A DNA stretch of 64,000 nucleotides from Crotophaga sulcirostris (lineage: Eukaryota; Chordata; Aves; Cuculiformes; Crotophagidae). A model generated the notes under the pieces. That model was not told the origin of the DNA, did no database searches, and saw only the letters and a list, made by a program, of their open reading frames with translations. A program made the position numbers and the translations under genes. The stretch lies in the NCBI GenBank assembly GCA_013397455.1, contig VYZB01000521.1:358350-422349 (forward strand), read 5' to 3'. Positions 42,701 to 54,700 of this stretch are shown here, piece by piece (within the stretch, counting starts at the first letter, position 1; every line of letters starts with the position of its first letter).

Positions 42701-45700
42701 TTCACAGAAACTGTCTAAAGAGCTACAATCCATTCAGTCCTCAAAAGAAAGAACTGAAATGATCCTGTGGATCATATTTCAAAAGCACCTGTTTCACATG
42801 TAGGAGGATGAAGCTTAGAAGTAATTTCCTGTGCTGGCTCATTAGCAGATGAAAACAAAAGTTTCTCCTCACATCCAAATTATACATGAGAAGTGGAAAA
42901 AATGCACTCATGTTCCCCAGTTTTCTTGTTGCTCTTAATGCTGCACATGATAAAACTCAGTGGCTTTGTAGTCACTAAAAAATGTTTTTGCTTTTAATTC
43001 CATGCAAAACTTTAACAATTTTGTAATTTTCACATAAGTAAATATCAAATTAGCAAAAAAAAGACAGTTAAACATTTTACTTCACTTACTATTATTGAGA
43101 CTACCAACTATGTATTTTCTTTAAGAATACATCACAAGCAGAGGTATACTTTCCCTCCTTCATATCCATTAAGTACTGTCGTTTATTGTTAAATAGTTCC
43201 AGACCATTGGGAAGAGAAGACTAAATTCATTGTGCCAAATGGCTCCAGATAGATGCTGGCACCGTTTGCAGAGGGGGACTTGAACTTGGCCGGAATTCTT
43301 CACATAACAAGCCAATTTGTTCACTTCAAATACAAAGCAGAGCACAAACTAAGATATAAGCAGCACAGGCAACCAGGGAGTTTGAATTCAGTTGAGCTAA
43401 TGTGTGGGCTCACTTGAGCTTAATTACAAATAAATTATACCTGTTTAGTACTAAGAATATATTATGTACATTAATGAAAATAGAAAGCAGGGGAGAAAAG
43501 TTCTCCATCATATTAGGGAAAATCTAAAAAACATACTTTTTTTTTTAGATATGCTCAGAAGGCCATGCAAATCAAATCTTTTTAATGAAGATAACAGGAG
43601 AGGAATGCAATATGGAAATTGCAAAAGGCCATCCCATTCTCGGCTGTCTTTCAGATGTCTTACACCTTATCAGATCTAAATTTTTAAGGAACAGCGACAT
43701 AATACACATCACTGTAAAAAGTAATATATATAGTTCTTTTACCTTGTAAAAGTGAAGCTATGAAGGCAGTTGCTACGCTGCTAGAACACAGAAGGACTGA
43801 ATGATCGAAACGGTATTTGCCCTCTGGAATCCATCCCAATATAACTGCTGCCACTGCTGCCAGAAAGCCAACCACTGTTGCCTGAACCTGGAAAAGAAAA
43901 AGGAGAACAATTCTTAAAATTGATAGACTTCAGAGGAGTAAAGAATCATTTTCAGTTATTCTCTCCTCCTATCTACATTTATTTCCAAGGTGTAAAGGGA
44001 ACATGCTTATTCATTTTTTAAAGATGACAGTAACATTGGGTGATTAAGAAGAAAAATGTTATGTCAGAAAAAAAAGGTTTTACCAACATTTCAGAGATGC
44101 AGGAATAACAAAAGTAAAACCAGGGAAAAGTGATGAGATTTACCAGGAGCCAAAGTTGAAACACCAAAATAGGGTCCTAAGCCACTTAAAACAGTGAAAT
44201 CACAGTATAAACATTTCACCTTTTTTGAGCATGTTGTATTATAACATATGAACATGGAACAGTACTTAATCTTAAGAAATAGTTGCTTTGGAGGACAAAC
44301 ACTCCTTTTGTCAAATGGTCCAGCTATTTAAAATATTGTTTATTATCCAAAAGCTCTCTCACATACTTCCTTTAAATATTGAATCCAATGCAAATACAGT
44401 ACTGAAAACATTTGAGAAGTCAAATCTAAAAGATTTCCAAATTTGACCATTTTCTCTAATCATCCTCAGATCCTCTTGGAAAAATTAAAAAGGAAATACA
44501 CTTGGTACAGTCACAAAGGATACTTTACCTATTCTTCTGATAAATACAAGCCCATATTGTTTTAGAGAACTACTCTGTTCAAAAAAAAGAACAGCCATGG
44601 AAACATTATATGTTAAGCATGAGCCAGTGCAGTAGAGCTAGTTTCCTATTAGCACTGTACATCTCCATATTCACCAATGTTTGCGATGTTTTTTCAATAA
44701 CTTTGCTCACTTACGAGAGTTAATAAGTAAATCCATTACATTTACCTGTTTTAAGGCCAAATTGCCAATTATTAGGTTCCATTTCTCAATGGGAGAATCC
44801 ATTTTACCAATATTTACCTGTCAAAATTACAAAAGAATTTGAGACATTTGAGTTCAAAATTGTATTATTTGAAAATACATTAATAAAGCAGAAATAATTC
44901 AACACACCTAATTCAACTCATACCAAAAAAAGAAACATTTTGAAAGTAAGTTAAAATCAAGTTATATTTTTTTCAAGTCAAACATTGCTGCTGATTTAAA
45001 ACTGTACTTATAGTATCCATCCAAATTTAGCTAAACTTGATGCAGTTTTAAGTAGTAAGTTGTTTAGCATTAGCTTATTGTGCAACATACAGGAGTCACC
45101 TTACATTCCAGGAGTGTCCAAGCACCACCAGTGAGTGATTAGATGAGTGGCTGGAAGGGAAACTTACCAGTGTTCAGTCATTTCATACTGAACTTGTTTC
45201 TATGGCGCTTAAGTTCTACGAGCCAACAGAGAAATACATAGATACGCACACTCTCATGCAAGTGTGTTAATTGATTGCAATTAAACTACCTGCACAGAGA
45301 AACTGCAAGTGCTTACAGAAGATCAGAAAACACATCTAATACTGTTCAGTATTCTATCTTTTAATTCATACAATACAGCTAGACACTTATGACACTGTAA
45401 ACTATATACGTCGAGCCCTAAGGCGGCAGTAGTTGGAAAGAGAGAAAATAAATTATTCTAAGAAATGAAAAAATACATATATACTCTTTTATAATATATT
45501 TCCTACTTTTACTTATTTTTTGAGTTAGAGGACAAGGTCTGAAGAACAGTACATACCACTAACTTCCCTTTTGAGATAATTTTTTACTGTTGAGCATTAA
45601 TTTTAGGGTTTTTTTCCCCATAGAATACTATTTTAGAAGACAACATACTTCCCAAAATACAGAAAATCTCAATGCATATTTTTTCTTCTTTTGATAATTT

Positions 45701-48700
45701 CTTTCCAATTGTCTTTACTTCCATTTCTTTTCCATTTTGTTCCCTTTTGTGATGGTAGTGATTTGCCAGGAACAAGGTATTAAAAAGAAAGCTAACTTAA
45801 AAACTTAGAAACATAATACAACACTTTAACTCAATCGGCACTATAAATATTTTACAGTGTTCAAAGTACAGTCAAAGCTCTGCAAATACATGCATTTAAT
45901 TTAAATATTACAGCAATATTGAAGGAAGTACAGATAAGAATATCCTTTGCATCCTTCTTAAATATGTCTGTAAAATTAATGAAATGGCAGGCAATGCAGA
46001 ACTTCACTCTTTTTCTCCTTTGAAGAACTTTTTGAAAGGTACCCAAAAAAACCCTTTGAAAACAGTAATCTTGCAAAATGCTTAATCCAGCCTAAAAGTG
46101 AGTTGCTGCCAAGTTGGCATAGTTCTTCTCTCCCCTATTATCAGCCACACATTCACGTTTTCTTTCTTGAACCAGATCTACCAGCTCCATGAGTGAGTTC
46201 ATGGCAACACAAATTTGCTTGCTCGGAAACACTTTATTCCAGGGAGCAAATAATACAATAAGTCTACAAAATGATCTGATCCATTGCATGCAACCATGTA
46301 ACCATGCACAAATGCTCCTAGCATTTGGAAGGGAGAAAAGAGCAGGACAACTCCGTTCAGCTGCAGATTTCCATAGAGTAAGATCAAGTTTATTTTGATA
46401 TTGTGAAATAGAGGGACCTAAACAAGAGTCTGTGTAAGTTTATAGGGATGACTGGATGAGTGGTGTGTCAGTGTTGTGTTGTTTTTCTTTTTACTTCCTC
46501 TTACAAAAAAAGAAAAAGGAATATGGGGGAAAGGCAATGGTGTGAAACGAGACAATAAGAGTGACTCAAACTACAGAACAAACCTGAAGAATACAAAACA
46601 CGCAATACAAATACGTTTGAATGGGCAGTTGGCCTAAGTACACCTCACACAGTCACGCCAGTACAACAGTGGGAGGAGGAAGAACGGTTTACATTAAAAT
46701 ACCGAAGAGAAGTATGAGCTATACCATGAGATAGATTAAAACCACCATCTTGAGACATATTTAGTGAAATTACTGATTCTAAAGTGGATGGGAAATTGTG
46801 AGGAACTGGTACCAAGCAGACAAAACAGGAATTTGGGCAACAAGACGAACAAAGGTGATCAGGCAAAACTTGAAACCAGATATATTATGGAAAACAGAAA
46901 CTTGCTAACAGGACATAACTATTGGCTGACTACATAAGAACATAGACACATCTACCAATTCAGATGGGATTCTAAGTTAACAGACCCAGAAGGGTATGTA
47001 TTAGCTCCAAAGCCGAACTCATGTCACAATAGAAATTTCCTCCCCAAAGGCAAAGCCATTCACAGGACACAGTATTACATTAAGTATAAATATGGTATCT
47101 GGTGGGAAGGTTTGGTTGAAGACCAAGTTTAGGTCAGAGAAAGGAAGATTAATCATACAACTGCCTTCAGATAACTGTTTAGATATGCCCTGAATTAATA
47201 TACTGCTTCAGTTTTCACTTACGATGAGATGACGGAACCAAAGATTGCATGGCTAAAGAGAGTAGGGGTCAATGAAATCAATGTGAAGAGTGCAAAGGTC
47301 AGAATAACTGCTTTCATACTGGTCCAAGAGAAATGGCACGTAAATTTCACGTTCAGCAGCAAGCTTTTTGATTAAACTGTGCAGTAAGGAATGATACAAT
47401 ATGACACACAACTCGTTTTTAAAATCTGGGGAAAGCAGAGCAATCAAGGCAACTGTCCCAGAGTTCAAATTGTATCTGGCAACTAAGCCCAAGTTCATAG
47501 AATCATAGAATCACCTGAGTTGGAAGGGACCCAAAAGGATCATCGAGTCAAACTCCCATACCTGCACAGGACACTTCCAACATTCACACCATGTGACTGA
47601 GGGTGCTGTCCAAATACTTCTTGAATACTGGCAGACTTGGTGCCCTGGGGAGCTGTTCCAGTGCCCCACCACCCGCCAAGTGAAGAACCTCTTCCTAATA
47701 TCCAATCTAAACATCCCCTGGCACATCTTCCTGCCATTACCTTTAGTCCTATCATAGGTCACCAGAGAGAAGAGATCAGCACCTGTTTTGCCTTCCTCTG
47801 TGAGAAGGCAGTAAACAGCTATGAGATCCCCTCTCAGTCTCCTCTTCTCCAGGCTGAACAGACCAAGTGCCTTCAGCCGCTCCTCATATGACCTCCCTGC
47901 TAGACCTTTCACCAGCTTTGTGGTCTCCTCTGGACACTCTCCAGTAGTTTGATATCCTTTTCATACTGTGGAGCCCAAAACTGCACACAGTACTCAAGGT
48001 GAGGCTGCACTGCTGCAGAGTAGAGTGGGACAATTACCTCTTTTGACCGGTTGGCAAAGCCGTGCTTGACACACCCCAGGACACAGTTGGCCCTCTTGGC
48101 CGCCAGGGCACACTGCTGGCTCATGTTCAACTTGCCATCGACCAGAATCCCCTGGTGCCCCTCCATAGGGCTGCTCTCCAGCCTCTCGCTCCCCAGTCTG
48201 TGTGTATGTCCAGGGTTGCCGTGTCCCAGGGTTGTCGTGTCCCAGGTGCAGAACCCAGCACTTGTCCTTGTTAAACTTCATGCAGTTGAAGATTGTCCAG
48301 CTCTCCAACCTGTCAAGATCCCTCTGCAGTGCCTCTTTGCCCCTGAGAGTGTTGACAGCGCTCGAGGTTGTCACCTCTAAGAAGTTACTAAGAAGTTCTT
48401 GTGTATTTGTTTTTGCAGTAGCACTTGGGGCAGGAGAATGCAGCTGGCTATGCACCAGCTCAAAAAGCTGTAACTCAGCTGGTGTTGAGTGTTAAAAAAG
48501 ATACATAAGAGAAAGCTGGAAGGTTCTTCACAAGATAAAAGCCATTTTTTCCCTAGAATTTCTTATATAATCTTTTCAGCATTACCTTGAAAATGAATGA
48601 CCTATACTGTTCTTATTTCATACAATATTGTTCTTTTAAACCTCCACTGTGTTGTGCACATGTGCATACACATACGTACTCTATAACACTTCCTGATGAG

Positions 48701-51700
48701 CTCTTCACCAGCTAGCACAAATCAGAGCCACCCCTGGCAAAGGAGAGAATGTTCACTAAACTGTGACAAGCCTCAACCTCCTCTCTATGAAGGATGTCCA
48801 GTGAACTTACAATATGAATAAGGAAATCCTGGTAAGTATTTCAATCACTTGTGTAACTTATTCCAGGGTCTGTCATGATTCTTGAAGAAAACAGGTCATA
48901 TAATGAAAATAGAAGCATTAGAAAACAAACAAGTAACAGAAAAAAAAACCCCACAAGTCTGTCAGTGCAAAGCTGGGAAGCAGCTTGGTGCCAGTGTTGC
49001 TGTGACCGTGACTTGGGCAAGGCGAAAGAAATTGGAGCTTCCACAGGCCACATAGCATTGTCTGAAGAAATACACACTTCACTGACCTCTTTGTAGCCAG
49101 TTAATTAACCTTCATGGTGGAAGGACATGAACAGAGCCAGCTAATACAATTTAGACAAGAGAGACATACAGCAATTTCTCGTACTGGGGAGGAAGCCTTC
49201 ATGGCATGCTTGAGTGAAAACCTTTGAAGCACCAGCTGATTTACGTCATGGTGAGACTTAATGATAGTCATAAGTGGCACTGGTAACACTCCTCAAACTA
49301 AGTCCTCTCAGAACGAGCTGTTGTTTAAGTCTTGGTGGGAGCTTGGGCTTCAAAACGGAGAAATTCGCTCTGAAAAATCACATTCAAGATATCTCCAGAT
49401 CATGTTATCATACAGTTAACGGGATACTCTTTAAAAATGCCATTTTGGGCTGAGGGGAAGTGGTCTGAACCTCATGATGACAACTTTAATTAACTACTGA
49501 ACATGCAACCAGTGTTGTGGAAACTCTAGTACCCTTTTTCTCTGTGTGTAAGAGGGGGATCAGCTCCTTGACTTTTGGTAACAGTTGATGGATAACACAA
49601 ATCGAGGTCAGGATTCCTAGTGTAGAAAAAGGGTCTGCATGACTGTTTTCCAAATGTCCCCTGAGAGCTGCAAGGTTCACAAATGAGATGGCATTGATGA
49701 GGATGGGGAAACCTGTCACTGATTGGCCCAGAGAAGAAGTTCTGGAGTTGTCATCTGGCAAAGATCATAAGCTTAATTATGACAAAGAATTAAAGATCCC
49801 ATTAACTGAAGCAGAAGTTGTGGAGCTGATTCTGACACTCGTTTTTTTTAAGTCTTCAGTAAAGCACTGGTAGATCTTGGACTTGGTGTCAAGTACTTTC
49901 AATCCTCAGGCCACAGACTGTACCAGTCAGGAACAAATTAAGTAACAAGTCAACACACAAAAAAAGTAAGGTAAAAGACAGAAGTATTCATGCATGACAG
50001 TAAAGGCAGTAAGGTTTAAACACAAAACAGAGTTAAGAAACAGGAAGAATACTCAAAAAACTAAAAGCATTAGAAACCAAGAGTGAATAGCTAAGGTTGC
50101 CATTGATAAAAACACACCAAAACATGTCAATTCTTACATATGAAAAAATAGATATGGGGCAAAAGTAATCAATTTCTATAATGGGCACATCACAACCAAA
50201 CCTTCATAGGACTGCTAAGCCTATGTTCATCACAGTGTGCATTTGGGCAATAACTCAATATAATGTGGCAACGAAATATATTAATGACAGAAAAGTGGGA
50301 GACGTTGTCAATACAAAACATTGTAATATTGTACAAAAACTAGATGACCTTGAGGAATACAGCAACAAAAACAGATGAAATTCAACAGTAGAAATGCAAG
50401 GTCATGCACTTATGGATTAATAATATTCCTGTCAGAAGACGAGAGTGACAGCTGGAAATAACACAAAGGAAGAAATACTAGGACATAGCCATTAATCACA
50501 AAGTGACTGGGAGGTCTAAATCTGTTACTGCTAGGAAAATAAGTACATACAAACCTAGAAAGTTTCAAGAGCAATTTTTGAGAGAAATAGGGAAGTGCTA
50601 TTCTACAAAGCCACTGTAAGGTCTCGTCTGGAGTTATACACACCATTGAACTAATATTTTCTAGAAAGATTTATTCAAGTAGGAACAGGCAGAGGTTGAG
50701 GGCCTTGCTGGAGAATGGAAAAATTATCTTACAAAGGAAAAACACTGCATTAGGCAGTGTCTTATAGAGATATCCAGTTTAGGTACCAGAAATAGTTTAG
50801 CCACATTATTAGAAAATCCTGTTCAACATAGTTATACATACACACATACAAAAGATATATGGTAAGGTAATCTGGTTTGCTTAGGCTAGAAAAGAATGGA
50901 ACAAGCCCTGAGGCACAGAAAACAATTATGATAAATATATAAGAAAGAACGCATAGAAAAAACGTAGTTATGCTATGTTATAGTGTTGACACACACACAA
51001 AAATAGGTAGACCCAACAAAAAAGGAATAAAATTACTTAGCCAGAAAGGTACAAAAGAGTTTCTTACAGTTTCATCAACAAAGGTCTGGAGTAGCAATGT
51101 TAGCAATGCATGATTTTTATGCCACAAAAGTGGTCTTTAAAAAAACATGTTCAAAATGTACAGACTTTGTTAAACTATTCAAACTCCATCTAGGCCAAAG
51201 AAATCTGTCGACCTTACAGAATACACATACAAATCTCAAAAATCTACTTTTGAGATATCAGATTTGACTCAGAACAGAGCAAAGAAATAAAATTTTTATA
51301 TGTGAAGATTAGAAGAGGGTTGCTTAAAAAACTTTGCCAAATGAATAACAGATATAAAGACCCCCTCCCATAATAGCCAGGTTAAGCCATAAACATAAAA
51401 TGTTTGTGTTCCAAAGCTTTGTCTTCATTTTTTAAATATTTACAACATATATCTGAAAAGCAAAGGGGAAAAGAAGGTTACTTACAGCAGTAGACAGCCG
51501 GGATGCCAAAGTCATTTCCAAATTTCCTTTGAGACCAAGAAGCGCAGGAACCAAGATAAAAACTTCAGTAACATTCTTGAACACATCCCAATGCTACATA
51601 AAGGATACAGTGGGAAACATTCAATTGAAAAATTCTTTTTAGACTATCCACAAAGTATTACAAAACTTCATAACTCAAGTCTCTAAAAAAATAATCCATC

Positions 51701-54700
51701 TTTTTATATTAGACTTAAAAGTCTAAAGCCCAAACTGTTATCTGTCTAGATAAAAGAGATTTATGACTGCCTATTACTACTTCAAAGATAAGAATACCAA
51801 AAGCAAGAGATACAAAACTTGGCCTTAAACCAAACCTAGCTAAAAAAAGGTGTAATTAATTTGAAGTCTTTTTTTTTCATTACTTTAAAATAGTACCAGG
51901 TGCTATGACTGCCCTTGAATTCTGTTCTTAATTTATAGTAATATTTTCATCTTTCACTTCCAGCTGTGTAGAAACCTCACATAAGAACAGCAAGGAATTA
52001 AATGTCAAATGAATAGAGGCTATAAGTGAAAAAAAGCTTTTCTACTCTTTTACTTCTTAAGCATGAAATTTAGAAGAGTACAGCTTTCCAGACCTCAGAT
52101 TTTATAAAGCAAACAAAGTCAAACTCTTCTATAATTCTTTGTGCCTTGAGTTCACAGCACAGAAATGATGTGCTACTTCGTACGTCTGTCAAGACATGTA
52201 TTTAATTTTTAAAGATTTACGAACCTCAATAATCTAACAAAACTGTAAATTGTCTTTGCATTCATTTAAAATCTTATTTTTAATTAAAATAAAAAGATTC
52301 AATTCTCATATATAAACAAGATCTGAGAATATCCTATATGTGGAGTTAGACATGGATTTATTACTGTGAAAGAACAGCCATGAAATAGTTTGTAAGAAAA
52401 AAGCTTAGAATGCTTTGTTGCCTTCAAATTTCATTTTCAAGACATGTTCTGTCACATTTCAGAATTCTGCTTTACTGACATCACAGTTTAATGCTTAGTT
52501 TAAGGTGAAAAAAGGTAGTAATGACACTAGCAATTTATTTTTGCCTTTGTGTCACATATCTCTCATGGTGAGCTGGACTGAGAAACCAATCATGATTAGA
52601 AGTAATATGGAAGGAAAAATCGAGGTATATCTCAGTCCAGTTCAGAAAACAGCTATGCAAACACATTTCCTTAAGGGAAGGAAGGAAAGGTGAGGCATTT
52701 GGTTGGAAGCCAATAGTGGCAGTATGCACAACTGTCTCTTTTGGCTGATCATTACTTTGTATCATGAAGTAAATCACATATTAACAGAGTACAAACAAAG
52801 CATCTATACAAAGAATAAACTGGTAAAATGTGAATGAGCAAACCACAAGGCCGGTATAAGACAGTGCAAGGAAGCGGTAAAGTTTACATGTCAATTTTTA
52901 TTTTCGTTTTTCTTCAAATATGTGTCTTTTCATTGCAACTGACTGAAGACCAAGCTTCCTTTACAGTCTCACGATTTTGAGTGACAAAGATGGTCACCTC
53001 TTACTCCTCTTTAAATTAACTTTGTAAACCCTTAAGTGTAGCCAAAGAGAACACTAAAGCTGAATGAAACAAAACAAAACAAAATGGGGGTGGGGGAGGG
53101 GGAAGAGGATTAATTTATCTACTGTCTTTCAGTTCGAATATTGTGGACCTCTTACTTTTCTTTAAATTAACTTTGTAAACCCTTAAGTGTAGCCAAAGAG
53201 AATACTAAAGCTGAATGAAACAAAACAAAACAAAATGGGGGTGGGGGAGGGGGAAGAGGATTAATTTATCTACTGTCTTTCAGTTCGAATATTGTGGTTG
53301 TTTCATTTTTTTTTAATATTTTTTTGTGAATCTCCTCATACAGAAAGAGAGAATCCATGAGGTTTATAATTACAAGAAATTTCTGGATTTTAATTAAGAT
53401 TTTAATTAGGTAGGAAATAACAGTAAATATAGCCTTCAAAATGCAAAGAGAAGGCAAGAAAATAAGCTAATCCAATAAGCCTTTCTTAACTGTTACTTTT
53501 TCCAAAATTTTCTTCAAATATCACTGAACAAATAATTATTTTGTAGGCAGTTGTTAGTTTTAACTCCACTGAAAAGTTGCTGACATCTGCAACTGTGTTA
53601 AACTAGAAACCAGTCCTAAAAATGTTCCGTATCAGTAGGATCTTAGTGTTACGGTACTCCAAGAAAGGTTTTAAAAATATCATTAAACGTAAGTCTTAAA
53701 ATTCACAGAAAGTTCTATTTCCTCTTAGTCCTGAATAGCTATTATCAGTTAAATCTGCTACCGCAAACCAAGATAATCTGGCTTTTCTGGACCTACTACA
53801 ATTATATTTCAAGGTGGACATCACTTTACGGCCCCGTCCACATCATGTGCCATGGTTTAGATGATGAGTTGGTGTTAGTGTTGGGTTATAGGTTGGACTC
53901 GATGATCTCAGAGGTCCTTTCCAACCTTGTAATACTGTGATAACTGATGTTTGTAATTTTGAGCATTCAGTATACCTAGTGTTATATAAAAAAATCACTT
54001 ACATAAACTGAATATTCAAAAAGCTCTAAATCACTTCATATGAATTTCATACATGTGAATGCAATACACATTATTATATACAACATGCATTATCATGGAC
54101 CAAATATACACAGTATGTTGGAAATTGCATCAGGTTGAAACACACAAGGAGATGAAATAATGCAATGAATTATTCTAATTTTAAGTTCCTATGTATTGCA
54201 GCATCATGGTTAATTACAACTCTCACTTGACTATGTATACATTTATTAGTGTCAACTAATCAGTTACTGTATTTCTATCCTTAGTTAAAGCACAAGGTAA
54301 CACTTTTATTCACCAGCCCACTGTGGCTAAGCAACAACACTTACCCAGACTTGAATGACTCCAAATTAAACATTGGAACTTTTTAAGATAAGATTCGGGG
54401 AAAAGGAGCTCCTGGCAGCACAACCGTACAGAGACCTAATTAATTCTCAATATTGCAAACATTTACAATATTGTGTGTTAGAGTTATAAACCCCATAGAC
54501 TGCATATTAAAAAAAATACCTTTGAAAGCAAATACCAACCTGTACAATATCCAAAACCATGCCAGCAGAAACAGTTCCAAATCCTGCCAGCAAAAAAGGT
54601 ACAAGTATCTGTAATGCCATAACACTACTAGATTCCTTGGGTTGTTTTCTACTTCCTTCCACAATGATATCTTCATTACTGTCACTAGACAGATTGTCTT

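Larger units (their letters stand above)
44818..51485 (-). other. SLC41A2: Intron between coding exons 2 and 3 (6.67 kb)
   Basis: GT-AG, phase 0. It contains the well-preserved CR1 at 47495-48392 and an ancient CR1 remnant at about 50230-50720. The stretch 48400-50200 is slightly less AT-rich and looks repeat-derived, but I could not assign it. Confidence 0.85.
51594..54539 (-). other. SLC41A2: Intron between coding exons 1 and 2 (2.95 kb)
   Basis: GT-AG, phase 0. It contains the 151-bp tandem duplication (52996-53297) and a very short CR1 tail (53848-53943). Confidence 0.85.

Noticed and set aside
48051..48495. Plus-strand open frames of up to 109 codons
   Set aside because: They are antisense of the CR1 at 47495-48392 and its edge.
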